Assembly: GCA_046297395.1 (NCBI GenBank)
Contig: JBKCNM010000012.1
Location: forward strand, 1-64,000
Direction of reading: 5' to 3'
Source of the DNA: JBEICQ01 sp046297395
GTDB lineage: Bacteria; Bacteroidota; Bacteroidia; UBA4408
DNA: 64,000 nucleotides
Part shown: positions 43,107 through 52,138 of the stretch, in pieces
Layout: each line of letters opens with the position of its first letter
How positions within the stretch are numbered: the stretch's first letter is position 1
The notes under the pieces: model-generated
Seen by the model: the letters and a program-made list of their open reading frames with translations, nothing else
The model's database searches: none
What the model was told of the DNA's origin: nothing
Translations under genes and position numbers: made by a program

Positions 43107-44072
43107 ATGTCTGAAAAAGGAAGCATCCTGGTCATCGGTTCCAGTGGACAAATTGGTGCTGAACTGGTACAAAAACTCCGCGAAATGCATGGCCGCGAAC
43201 AAGTCATTGCATCCGATATCAAAGATCTTAGTAAAGAAGAAATCAGGGAATTTGCACCTTATGAAACCCTGAATGTGCTCAACGCAAAAAGGCTTTTTGA
43301 GGTTATTAGAAAATACGATGTCAAGGAAGTGTACCTGCTGGCAGCACTGCTTAGTGCCACAGCAGAAAAGAGTCCCATGTTTGCATGGGACCTCAACATG
43401 AACGGTTTGTTTCATGTGCTTGATCTTGCCAGAGAGGGATATATCAAAAAAGTGTACTGGCCCAGTTCCATTGCGGTGTTTGGCCCCACAACGCCCCGAG
43501 AGCATACGCCCCAGTTTACCGTGATGGAGCCCAATACTGTTTATGGCATTTCTAAACTTGCAGGTGAAAGATGGTGTGAATACTATCATAACAGATACCA
43601 TGTAGATGTGCGCTCCCTGCGTTATCCGGGATTGATTGGCTGGAAAACAGCTCCTGGAGGCGGAACCACCGATTATGCCGTGCATATCTTTCATGAAGCC
43701 CTTAAGAACGGAAAGTACACCAGTTTTTTGAGCAGCCAAACCATGCTTCCCATGATGTATATGGACGATGCCATCAGGGCCACCATTGAACTGATGTACA
43801 GCGACGCCGAAAAAATAAAAATACGGAGCAGTTATAATTTGTCGGGGATGAGCTTTACGCCGGAGGAGCTGGCAGGCATCATCAAAAAAAGTATCCCATC
43901 ATTCACTATTGATTATTCGCCGGATTACCGGCAGGCCATTGCAGACAGCTGGCCCGGAAGTATTGACGACAGTGTTGCCCGGGAGCATTGGGGATGGAAA
44001 CCTGCATACGGAACAAAAGCACTTTGTGAAGTGATGATGAAAAATCTTACACCCCTCTACGCTCCTGCCTGA
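43107..44072 (+). CDS. SDR-type L-threonine 3-dehydrogenase-like NAD-dependent enzyme
   Basis: The 321-residue extended SDR protein has an NAD-binding loop GSSGQIGAELVQKL, then VYLLAALLSATAEKSP and the catalytic Ser/Tyr/Lys in WPSSIAVFG and TVYGISKLAGERW. RYPGLIGWKTAPGGGTTDYAVHIFHEAL closes the conserved part and is typical of short-chain-type threonine dehydrogenases. It would oxidise L-threonine to 2-amino-3-oxobutyrate. Its usual partner KBL is not nearby; the BioF/KBL-like protein at 24798 belongs to another subfamily. ATG of the next gene overlaps its stop by one base. Cytoplasmic. Confidence 0.88.
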   Translation: MSEKGSILVIGSSGQIGAELVQKLREMHGREQVIASDIKDLSKEEIREFAPYETLNVLNAKRLFEVIRKYDVKEVYLLAALLSATAEKSPMFAWDLNMNGLFHVLDLAREGYIKKVYWPSSIAVFGPTTPREHTPQFTVMEPNTVYGISKLAGERWCEYYHNRYHVDVRSLRYPGLIGWKTAPGGGTTDYAVHIFHEALKNGKYTSFLSSQTMLPMMYMDDAIRATIELMYSDAEKIKIRSSYNLSGMSFTPEELAGIIKKSIPSFTIDYSPDYRQAIADSWPGSIDDSVAREHWGWKPAYGTKALCEVMMKNLTPLYAPA

Positions 44073-44824
44073 TGATATATTTCCTGGCCATTGTCATTGG
44101 CATTGTGCTTGGATTCATGGGAAGCGGAGGAAGTATCCTTACACTTCCGGTATTGGTTTATATTGGTCATTTTTCTCCCGTAGAAGCCATTCCCATCTCT
44201 CTTGTAGTGGTTGGTATAGCTGCTCTATCAGGAGCTATTCAGCAAGCCATTAAAGGCCATTTTGATTTCCGCGCTGTTTGGCAATTTACCCTTCCCTCTC
44301 TCCTAGCTGTAAGCCTCACCAGAAAATATCTTTTTCCTGCCATTCCTCAAGAAATTTGGGGCCTCAGCAAAGATGGGTTTCTCATGTATTTTTTTGCGTT
44401 TTTGGTAATGGCTTCTGCCATGAGTATGCTGGTGAAAAAAAAAACCTTAAAGACAAATGATGGAATTGGATACTTCAGGTTTTATGGTGCAGGATTACTC
44501 ACCGGTCTTATCACGGGGATGGTGGGTGCTGGTGCAGGATTTATCATTGTTCCGGCACTCGTAATAGCCGGTAAACTACCTCTGAAAACAGCGATGGGAA
44601 GCTCACTCCTCATCATTAGCATCAATTGTTTGGGGGGACTTGTTGTTCAACCCCTTCCAAAAGCACAACTGTTTATTCTTATTTTTTCAGGGTTAATAGT
44701 TGGTGGAAGTTTTGTTGGTGTTTGGCTCAACAACAAGATAGATGCAGTCCATTTAAAAAAATATTTCGGATATTTCCTGTTGCTAATGTCGGTACTGATA
44801 TTAATTGGTGAATGGAAAAAATGA
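44072..44824 (+). CDS. TauE/SafE family sulfite/organosulfur-type permease
   Basis: This 250-residue inner-membrane protein has about eight segments in two repeated halves. The first half has GFMGSGGSILTLPVLVYIGHFSPVEAIPISLVVVG and the second half has GLITGMVGAGAGFIIVPALVIAGKLPLKTAMGSSLLIIS, both marks of the TauE/SafE family. Members export or import sulfite, sulfoacetate or other anions; the substrate is not known here. It overlaps the upstream gene by one base (TGATG) and the downstream phosphatase gene by four (ATGA), so the three are translationally coupled. Confidence 0.9.
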   Translation: MIYFLAIVIGIVLGFMGSGGSILTLPVLVYIGHFSPVEAIPISLVVVGIAALSGAIQQAIKGHFDFRAVWQFTLPSLLAVSLTRKYLFPAIPQEIWGLSKDGFLMYFFAFLVMASAMSMLVKKKTLKTNDGIGYFRFYGAGLLTGLITGMVGAGAGFIIVPALVIAGKLPLKTAMGSSLLIISINCLGGLVVQPLPKAQLFILIFSGLIVGGSFVGVWLNNKIDAVHLKKYFGYFLLLMSVLILIGEWKK

Positions 44825-46911
44825 ACAACAAATGCGCTTGTAAATTTTGTTTACAATTCCTCAATCTCCTTTTGTTTGTTTTTTTTTCAAAAGGGTATTC
44901 CTCACATGCTGCGCCTGTTGATGGTAGCACCAAGCAATCATTACAGATAAGTCTCTACATAGATAAAGACAGAAAAATACACCCCGAAAATATACTATCA
45001 TTCCCTAAAGTCCTGCTCAAAAAAGAAGTACCAAGTCTTGGTTTTTATGACGGAGCCATCTGGCTGTCCTTTAGTATAAATGCCGATGAGTGGCCTGAGG
45101 AAAAACAATTGATGTTTAAAAATCCTAACTTGGATAACATTCAACTATATCGCAGAATACATACTGAAAAAAAATTTAGCCTTAAGGAAGAAACAGGAGA
45201 CATGCTGCCATATTCATTAAGGAAAATATGGCATCACCGAATGATTCTTACGCTAGAAAAACCTGCCGGAAAAAGCTTTGAGTATTTAGTGAGAATTGAC
45301 AATCATGGCGATCAATTTTTTGTTCCTTTTGTAATTGGTACCAAAGAGGAAATTGCATCATCTGATTATTCCGAGCAGTTTATCAATGGCAGCTATCTGG
45401 GTTTACTAATTTTTATAATTCTGCTCAACCTCTTTATCATCCTTTTTGTAAAGGATTATGAAAACATATACTATTTGCTTTATCTGCTTTCTTTTCTCTT
45501 TTTGCAACTTGCACTCAGCGGATATTCCTTTCAATGGTTCTGGCCCGAGCATCCCTGGTGGCACAACCGCTCCTTGCCATTTTTTGCTTCCTTGGCGGTA
45601 TTGTTCATGGCAAATTTTACCACGCACTTTCTGCAACTAAAAAACTTCCTACCTAAGGTTCATCAATTTTTTATCATCAGCGGAGTAGTGCTTGGCATCA
45701 ACGCATTTCTTGCGCTTGTGCCGGGTTTGTTTTTTTATCGAACATCAATCCTTATAGTGAATGTTTTAACGCTTTTGCTTAACATGTTTATCCTTCCGGT
45801 CGCATGGATCATTTTAAATAAAAATTACAAACCGGCAAGGTTTTATCTCTTGGCTTTTTCATCGCTCATTGTAGTCGTTTTTATCTTCGTATTCCGCAAT
45901 TTCGGAGTCGTTCCGAGCAATGCATTTACGGACTATAGTCTTCAATGGGGTTCAGCCATTGAAGTGATTTTACTCACATTTGCAGTGATTGATAAGTTTA
46001 AATCTTTTAAGGATACAGCACTCGAAAAAGCTAATGAAATCAATGTCCTCAAAAGCACCCAGAACAAGATGCTCGAACAACAAGTGAAAGCCCGCACAGC
46101 AGAAATTGAGGAACAGAAAGAGAGGATTGAAGAAAAAAACAAATCTATTCTCGATAGCATCAACTACTCCCTTCGTATTCAACAGAGCATGTTGCCGGGA
46201 AAAAAGCAATTAGATGATTGTTTAACTAACTATTTTGTTTTGTACCTGCCAAAGGATATTGTGGCGGGAGATTTTTACTGGACCCAAGAAATCGTGATTG
46301 AAGCAAGCACCTATGTGGGGGTGGCTGTTGCAGATTGCACAGGACATGGCGTGCCCGGTGCACTTGTGAGCATGGTATGCGCAGCAGCATTAAACAGGGC
46401 ATTTATCGAAGACCGAATTACCCAACCTGCAAAACTTCTGGAAAGAGCAAGAGACTTGGTCAGCGAAAACCTAAAGAGTGATCATGAAGACATCAAAGAT
46501 GGGATGGATATTTCTTTGCTGGTAATAGAAAAAGAAACAGGAAAAATATACTGGTCGGGTGCCAATAACCCCATATGGATAGCCCGAGAAACAGGGATAG
46601 AAAAAATCAAAGCCGACAAGCAACCGGTTGGTTTTGATGAACAGAAAATGCCCTTTACCAATCATGAAGTGTTTGTGAATGCAGGAGAAATGGTGTATTT
46701 GTTTTCAGATGGATTCGCTGACCAATTTGGTGGAAAAGACAACAAAAAATATACATACAAAAGATTGGAGAATTTACTGTATTCGGTAAAAAGTTTATCC
46801 ACAGACACACAAAAAGAAGTGCTAATCAAAGCTTTTGAGGAATGGAAAGGCGATGAGGAGCAAACCGATGATGTATGTATGATTGGCATCAGGCCATTTA
46901 CAGTGGGATGA
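44821..46911 (+). CDS. 7TMR-DISM sensor with SpoIIE-type PP2C phosphatase domain
   Basis: The ATG at 44821 overlaps the TauE stop (ATGA), so it is preferred over 44812; the protein has 696 residues. Order: signal-like segment (about 8-27); extracellular 7TMR-DISMED2-type domain (to about 180, with LYIDKDRKIHPENI and GFYDGAIWLSFSI); seven membrane segments (about 190-395); coiled coil (about 400-460, LKSTQNKMLEQQVKARTAEI); SpoIIE phosphatase (about 475-695, with LPKDIVAGDFYW, VADCTGHGVPGALVSMV and YLFSDGFADQFGG). Metal-binding Asp residues are present. It should turn an outside signal into dephosphorylation of a cytoplasmic partner, often an anti-sigma-antagonist; no such partner lies in the window. 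Confidence 0.88.
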   Translation: MNNKCACKFCLQFLNLLLFVFFSKGYSSHAAPVDGSTKQSLQISLYIDKDRKIHPENILSFPKVLLKKEVPSLGFYDGAIWLSFSINADEWPEEKQLMFKNPNLDNIQLYRRIHTEKKFSLKEETGDMLPYSLRKIWHHRMILTLEKPAGKSFEYLVRIDNHGDQFFVPFVIGTKEEIASSDYSEQFINGSYLGLLIFIILLNLFIILFVKDYENIYYLLYLLSFLFLQLALSGYSFQWFWPEHPWWHNRSLPFFASLAVLFMANFTTHFLQLKNFLPKVHQFFIISGVVLGINAFLALVPGLFFYRTSILIVNVLTLLLNMFILPVAWIILNKNYKPARFYLLAFSSLIVVVFIFVFRNFGVVPSNAFTDYSLQWGSAIEVILLTFAVIDKFKSFKDTALEKANEINVLKSTQNKMLEQQVKARTAEIEEQKERIEEKNKSILDSINYSLRIQQSMLPGKKQLDDCLTNYFVLYLPKDIVAGDFYWTQEIVIEASTYVGVAVADCTGHGVPGALVSMVCAAALNRAFIEDRITQPAKLLERARDLVSENLKSDHEDIKDGMDISLLVIEKETGKIYWSGANNPIWIARETGIEKIKADKQPVGFDEQKMPFTNHEVFVNAGEMVYLFSDGFADQFGGKDNKKYTYKRLENLLYSVKSLSTDTQKEVLIKAFEEWKGDEEQTDDVCMIGIRPFTVG

Positions 46912-47020
46912 ACAAATAAAAGTAACGGCAATCATCTCTCTTTTATCGATTGAGTTCATGAATTTAATTTTATTAAAGAGATTTTTTACTTATCAGAAAA
47001 AGTAACATCAGCAACGCAAA

Positions 47021-47110
47021 TGATTCCGTTAGGGATTGCAGCGTTTACTTTTTTGCGGGGCAAAAAAGTTTGAGCGGAAAGCCCGGCGCTGCATGCCTTG
47101 CAGGCAGCGC
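47021..47110. repeat. REP-like GC-rich palindromic element
   Basis: Between two convergent genes lies a stretch beginning TGATTCCGTTAGGGATTGCAG. It contains AAAGCCCGGCGCTGC and an inverted repeat of GCGCTGC (47086-47092) with GCAGCGC (47104-47110). This wording resembles the GTTAGGGATTG...AAAGCCCGG elements I have met between genes in Bacteroidota genomes. Only one copy is in this window. It also holds a separate hairpin at 47047-47069. Confidence 0.5.
47047..47069. terminator. Bidirectional hairpin terminator
   Basis: ACTTTTTTGC (47047-47056) and GCAAAAAAGT (47060-47069) form a perfect ten-base-pair stem with a three-base loop. It separates the convergent phosphatase and GT39-like genes. 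The arms themselves supply the T-runs in both directions. Confidence 0.6.
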
Positions 47111-47151
47111 AACGGCCAAAATAATGACCTTAAAAGAAGTAGGATAAGAAA

Positions 47152-48780
47152 TTAGTGTGTAGCAGGTTGACGACAAAAGAAGACAAATCCTCCGCGGCTC
47201 CCGGTCTTTTTGAATTCCGGAAATTGATCCATCTCCTGCACTTTGTTGATGCGTGTTACCAAGTGCACAGGCTTGTCTATCGCACCCTTTAGCAACCAGT
47301 CGTTATCGCTGCTCTCAGGCCGTTCACCAAAAGGTTTACGGAAGTAAAAATACTGGGCGTAACTTTTAAAACCGTAAGTAGTTACATAAACCTGCTTGCC
47401 TTGCAAGGAACGGTAAAATTGTATGGCCGATCCCTGCGAATGTTCTTCCACCCTGGGAACAACAACCACAAGCAGCAATGTAAAAACAAAGGCGTTGGCA
47501 ATAAATAATCCATGCAAAAAAAAACGAGAAGAATTTTTGCAATAATTCATGAAGAAATACACCGAGGAAACGAAAAAAAACACCCCCGCAAGCCATTCGT
47601 ATCCCAGCCATCGAACAGGCAAAAGGAGCGCTTCAACCGCAAATGGATCGCGTATGTATGGAATCAGAAAATGTTTGAAATACCCAATCATGGGAAGGAG
47701 AACAAAAGCAAGCCCAAATAAAAAAGCCACGATAAAATACATCCACTTTACTGCTTTGTTGTGTGTGATTCCCCTCTCTAAGGAAAGTGCAGCGATAAAA
47801 GACAATGGGAGATAGCACATGGAGGAGTAATGCACAATTTTGGTACTCACAAGGCTAAAGAGAATAAGTACCACCCAGAAAAGGGCTTGCATCCATCCTT
47901 CGAAACGATGAAGGGCAGTATGATTGTCTTTTTTACGAAGCAGGGAGGGAAAGGCAAACTGAGCGATGGGAAAACACCCAAAAAACAAAACTCCAAAGTG
48001 GTAATAAAATGGTTGCCCATGGGTGGCAACAGGCTGTGTAAGTAATTCTATCTGATAAGAAATAAATTGTTTGATGAACCAAGTTCCGTTTTGGATAATT
48101 TCATAGGCATACCATGCAGATGAAACCAGCAGCAGAACAAACCCAAAAGCCATGTATTGAAACCATCGGATATTTTTTACATAGGGAGTCCGAAAGAACT
48201 GAAAGGCCACTGTAAGAAAAAGGATTAGAAAACCTACGGGACCTTTGGTCAGCACGGCAAGGCCGGCAAACAATCCTGAGAGCAGCGGATGCCATGATGT
48301 AATTTTGTTTTCCTCAGTGGCTCTGATAAAAAAGTAAAGTGAGAGGAAAATAAACAGGCTAAATACCGGATCGATAATTCCGGAAGTAAAATAAAAATGA
48401 GGGAGTAACGAACCCAGGTAACAAAGCGACCACAATCTGCCAAAGGCAGGAGAATTGATTTTGGCACCTATGGAATAGAGCAACTGAAGGGTGATGATAC
48501 CGGTGATGGCATTGGGCAACCTTGCAGCAAAATCAGAAATGCCAAAGGCTTTCATGCACAACACCTGCATCCAGAAAAAGAGTGGAGGTTTTTCCCAGAA
48601 GGGTTTGTAATCAATTTGCACACGGGTAAAGTTGCCTGAGGCAATCATTTCGCGGGCCGATTCAGCGAAATTGATTTCATCCCAATCAAAGAGATGAACG
48701 ATTCCAAGAAAAGGCAAAAAACAGAGCGCGCTGATGAGCAATAGCCATGTCCTGAAATATTGCTCAAACAAATTTTTCAT
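47152..48780 (-). CDS. GT39/ArnT-like membrane glycosyltransferase, 542 aa
   Basis: About 12 membrane segments are seen. The loop after TM1 has LFDWDEINFAESAREMIASGNF with the Asp-Glu pair usual for this fold, and YKPFWEKPPLFFWMQVLCMKAFGISDFAARLPNAI follows, the second conserved loop. This is very close to the ArnT-like pattern (polyprenyl-phosphate sugar to a lipid or protein acceptor in the periplasm). The C-terminal part (about 450-540) is soluble and ends GGFVFFCRQPATH. Its ATG overlaps the upstream GT2 stop by four bases, so the GT2 enzyme probably makes its lipid-linked sugar donor. Confidence 0.85.
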   Translation of the reverse strand: MKNLFEQYFRTWLLLISALCFLPFLGIVHLFDWDEINFAESAREMIASGNFTRVQIDYKPFWEKPPLFFWMQVLCMKAFGISDFAARLPNAITGIITLQLLYSIGAKINSPAFGRLWSLCYLGSLLPHFYFTSGIIDPVFSLFIFLSLYFFIRATEENKITSWHPLLSGLFAGLAVLTKGPVGFLILFLTVAFQFFRTPYVKNIRWFQYMAFGFVLLLVSSAWYAYEIIQNGTWFIKQFISYQIELLTQPVATHGQPFYYHFGVLFFGCFPIAQFAFPSLLRKKDNHTALHRFEGWMQALFWVVLILFSLVSTKIVHYSSMCYLPLSFIAALSLERGITHNKAVKWMYFIVAFLFGLAFVLLPMIGYFKHFLIPYIRDPFAVEALLLPVRWLGYEWLAGVFFFVSSVYFFMNYCKNSSRFFLHGLFIANAFVFTLLLVVVVPRVEEHSQGSAIQFYRSLQGKQVYVTTYGFKSYAQYFYFRKPFGERPESSDNDWLLKGAIDKPVHLVTRINKVQEMDQFPEFKKTGSRGGFVFFCRQPATH

Positions 48781-49520
48781 TCGTAGTGCTTCTTGCCGTT
48801 GAGCAATCCCATCCTCACCAAAAAGTATGTAAATGATACCCTGAGCACACCCAATCCGTAAATGGTACTGCGCTTAAAGTTGATGGAAGAGGCTTCCGGA
48901 AAATATTTGGTGGGGCAGGTAACTTCACCGATTTCGTGTCCGTGATAAAATATCTGTGCAACGATTTCGCTGTCAAAAACAAAATCATCCGAGTTGCGGT
49001 GGAAATTCATTTGTTTCAATACATCTCCTCTGAAAGCCCTGAAGCCTGTGTGATACTCTGAAAGTTTTTGTCCCATGAGTAGGTTCTGCATCAAGGTGAG
49101 GAAACGGTTTGCAATGTATTTATATACGGGCATTCCCCCTTTGAGTGCACCTTTGCCGAGAATGCGGGAAGCAAACACCACAGGATAAAGTCCGTTGGCG
49201 ATGATGCTTACCATGGCATGAATGAGCTTGGGTGTGTATTGGTAATCGGGATGCAACATCACGATGATGTCGGCATGGAGTTCGATGGCTTTGGCGTAGC
49301 AGGTTTTTTGGTTGCCACCATACCCCCGGTTGTTGCTGTGCTGCATGATATGGGCAATACCGAGTTCTTTGGCCACAGATACCGTATTGTCTGAACTTTT
49401 GTCATCGGTGAGAACCACTTCATCCACGATATCGAATGGAATTTCGTTATAGGTGGCGCGTAATGTGGATGCGGCGTTATAGGCCGGAAGGATGACGATG
49501 ACTTTTTTTCCTGCGAACAT
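48777..49520 (-). CDS. Family 2 glycosyltransferase (polyprenyl-phosphate sugar synthase type)
   Basis: The ATG at 49518-49520 gives MFAGKKVIVILPAYNAASTLRATY, the normal start of this family; a frame to 49640 would add 40 unlikely residues. The product has 247 residues with DEVVLTDDKSSDNTVSVAKELG and NRGYGGNQKTCYAKAIELHADIIVMLHPDYQYTPK (the DXD-like acidic site). YHTGFRAFRGDVL and DDFVFDSEIVAQIFYHG follow. No C-terminal membrane pair is evident. It likely links a sugar to undecaprenyl phosphate for the GT39-type enzyme encoded just downstream. Its start lies within the last 44 bases of the disrupted PHP gene. Confidence 0.88.
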   Translation of the reverse strand: MFAGKKVIVILPAYNAASTLRATYNEIPFDIVDEVVLTDDKSSDNTVSVAKELGIAHIMQHSNNRGYGGNQKTCYAKAIELHADIIVMLHPDYQYTPKLIHAMVSIIANGLYPVVFASRILGKGALKGGMPVYKYIANRFLTLMQNLLMGQKLSEYHTGFRAFRGDVLKQMNFHRNSDDFVFDSEIVAQIFYHGHEIGEVTCPTKYFPEASSINFKRSTIYGLGVLRVSFTYFLVRMGLLNGKKHYE

Positions 49521-50708
49521 GTTTGAAGCGTAAATAAAAGAAAAATACGAGAAGAGCCAAAACCTGCAGTGCCACACTCCTAAAAACCATGGTGAGGAAA
49601 TTGTTTGGGGTATGCGTTGTTGCAGATAAAGATTTACCATGATAACGGAAAACCGGATTCAAAAAAAAACGGGTACCATCCTGAAAGGTCAACTCAGTTC
49701 TGAGGTAAGTATCTTCATCAGCAGCCACATAAACAGCGGTGCTGTCATTTTGCTTCATGAACACGGTTTTTCCGCCTTGGCTTTTGATGGAGAGCTGCGA
49801 AAATATGCGAGAGAATCGAACACGAAGGGTATCGCCCTGCATGCTTAGGGATGCCGGTCCTCTCAGTTGCTGTAGGAGTTTTTTGCGGTATGCGAGAGAA
49901 GAGTCTTGCTCGATGGGAAGATCAACAGCAATGGTCATTCCGCTCTTGAGTGCTTTTTTTACAGAAGCTTCGGAAGGCCGGGCATACAGAAGGGTAAGAT
50001 TTTTTCCCACTTCCATAAGATTGCGTATGTCGTGTCCGTCGTCGTTGGCTGTGGCAAAGGCCGGGTAACCGGAAGAGAGCGCTGTGTCCCAGGAGGCCAT
50101 CGATTGCCTAACACGGCTCAGTATTTCCATGTTGTGGTAATTACCCAGGAATCTGAAATCAGTGGGATCACTGCCAATGAAAATTCAGGATGGTTCATCA
50201 CTACCACTGCATCTGAATCTTCTCTGAGACAATCAATCACTTCCTGACGATTATGAAGGCTCTGAGGCAAAAGGTATTCTTTCCAATTGACACTTTTTGC
50301 ACCAATTACCTGATGATGTATCCGTGCAGGACCATAACCATGCTCATATACCGGCAGATATCCGGCTGTATTGCTGAACAAACGATTGATCGACTGGTAA
50401 TCGGAGATACATGCTACTTCATAACCCAGCCAATGATACAGGCTATCGATTGTGTGCGGATTGGAATGTCTACCGTTGGTTAAATTTCCCCAGACATTGC
50501 TATGAACATGAAAGTTGGCCTTTATCCATCCGTTTTCATCTGTACCTGCATAAGGGTTATACCAACATTTTCCTTCAAATTTTTTGGGCGTTCGCAGAGT
50601 GTATTTTTTGCCCCACAGATACTGCCATACAGCAAACAACACGACGATGACAAGCAACAGATTAAGGATCATGAGAATGATTCGAAAAAATTTTCTGAGG
50701 ATTGTCAT
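49477..50708 (-). pseudogene. PHP-domain metal-dependent phosphoesterase-like protein, frameshifted
   Basis: Two overlapping frames make one protein. The first (ATG 50708, MTILRKFFRIILMILNLLLVIVVLFAVWQYLWG) has an N-terminal membrane anchor and the PHP start ANFHVHSNVWGN, then SDYQSINRLF and DAVVVMNHPEF. It goes out of frame after AVIPL and stops at 50118. The second frame picks up at once as TDFRFLGNYHNMEILSRV and runs through FATANDDGHDIRN to 49477. A single-base loss or gain near 50135-50160 would restore a protein of about 410 residues with a C-terminal membrane segment (VALQVLALLVFFFYL). Sequencing error or true decay cannot be told apart. It lies upstream of the GT2/GT39 pair. Confidence 0.75.
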
Positions 50709-50950
50709 TCGGGAAATGCCTTGCAAAACTAAAAAAATGCTGCACGCTTCCTGAATTGTTATGCAAACCAATCCTGTCTTTCATTCTGCTTGAAGTCATT
50801 TACTTTTTTGCAGATATGATTTACATACCTTAGTTTTAAGCAGTTGAAACCAGCAGAATCTTTACACAAACTCACCAAGGCTGACGCACCGGGATGCGTA
50901 CTTTCGTCAGTTATGGATGAAATTTAAAAATCCACACCGGCTCTAACTTT

Positions 50951-52126
50951 ATGCATATAAACAATTATTCAGAGAATGTATTTCAATGGCTGGAGAAAGT
51001 TTCTACAGGTCGTTTTTTTGTTCACCAACTTTCAATCCTGCTTCTGCTTTTATCTTGGTTCTTTGTAAGTCCCGCAGCATGTAAGTTTTTTACCCATCCT
51101 TTGCCCTATGCATGGGATACCATTTTGCTCAAGGCATCTGACCTCACGAATAACCTGGAGCACATTGCGCCTACATCCTGGCGGGCAAAAAAAGTTTTCC
51201 GCATCACCATTCCTGTCATCATCAGGTTGCTGCAAGTGAGTCCTGCCTTTATCGTGCTTATGCAAATTGTATGCGGATATGCCCTTTATTATTTTTCCTA
51301 CCGTTTGGTACAGCGAATCACCGGCGATGCCATACAGGCAATATTGACCACCTCTTCTCTGGCATTCCTTTACTTTGGAAGAGCAGCCTGGTTTGAATTC
51401 GATGCTGCGTGGTTCGATGGGTTCTCTTATTTTTTTATTCTGATGGCCATGTATACCAGCTCTGTCTGGGGTATTTTTCTTTTTTCAACCATGGCAGCCT
51501 GGAATGATGAAAGGGCATTTATGGCTTTGTCCATTGTTTTGTTGTTTCACTTTCTGTCTGACAAAGGCGATAAAAAAACGACATTTAAAAATCTTGTTTC
51601 ACTCAACAGGCAAGCCCTTGCCGCTGCAGCCGCCATACTTGCATACATCCTGTTGCGGGGATTTCTCTCTGTATATTATCACATGCATACACCCAAAGAC
51701 GGTGCCAACCTGGATGTATTGATTCATCAAACGCCAAATTTCCTTCCCTTGGGTGCATTTACCTTTATGGAGGGATTCTGGCTGCTTGTGTTGTATGGGC
51801 TTGTGTGGGTGTTTTTTAAGCGCGATTACCTGATGCTTTTTCTATTGCTTGCGCCCATCCTGGTGCTGGGCATGGTGGCAGGATGCGTAACAGACATCAC
51901 ACGCAGCGGATCATTTATGCTGCCACTTGTGTTTGTTTTTATTCGTTATCCGGGATATTTTTTTAGGCAATCTCAGATGCGTAGCCTGCTCTTTTCATGC
52001 TTCGCCATTACCTTTCTTTTTCCCCCTGTTTTTGTTTGTCTGGATTGGGGTGCAGCCAACTGGTACTTCTCTCCTTTCCTATTCAAAAAAATACTGCTTC
52101 TATTTGGTACATTTTTATCAGCCTGA
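50951..52126 (+). CDS. Polytopic membrane protein of unknown function, 391 aa
   Basis: About nine or ten hydrophobic segments are visible (for example LSILLLLLSWFFVSPAA, FIVLMQIVCGYALYYFSY, YLMLFLLLAPILVLGMVAG). An early loop contains YAWDTILLKASDLTNNLEHIAPTSWRAKKVFR, which could face the periplasm. FGRAAWFEFDAAWFDGFSYFFILMAM is rich in aromatic and acidic residues, loosely like GT-C enzymes, but no definite motif is present. It is alone between divergent and convergent neighbours. I cannot assign a function. Confidence 0.65.
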   Translation: MHINNYSENVFQWLEKVSTGRFFVHQLSILLLLLSWFFVSPAACKFFTHPLPYAWDTILLKASDLTNNLEHIAPTSWRAKKVFRITIPVIIRLLQVSPAFIVLMQIVCGYALYYFSYRLVQRITGDAIQAILTTSSLAFLYFGRAAWFEFDAAWFDGFSYFFILMAMYTSSVWGIFLFSTMAAWNDERAFMALSIVLLFHFLSDKGDKKTTFKNLVSLNRQALAAAAAILAYILLRGFLSVYYHMHTPKDGANLDVLIHQTPNFLPLGAFTFMEGFWLLVLYGLVWVFFKRDYLMLFLLLAPILVLGMVAGCVTDITRSGSFMLPLVFVFIRYPGYFFRQSQMRSLLFSCFAITFLFPPVFVCLDWGAANWYFSPFLFKKILLLFGTFLSA

Positions 52127-52138
52127 AAGAATCTTTGC

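Noticed and set aside
43107..44072. Threonine dehydrogenase paired with the KBL-like enzyme at 24798 as a threonine-degradation pathway
   Set aside because: The genes are almost 18 kb apart on opposite strands, and the PLP protein fits a different subfamily from KBL.
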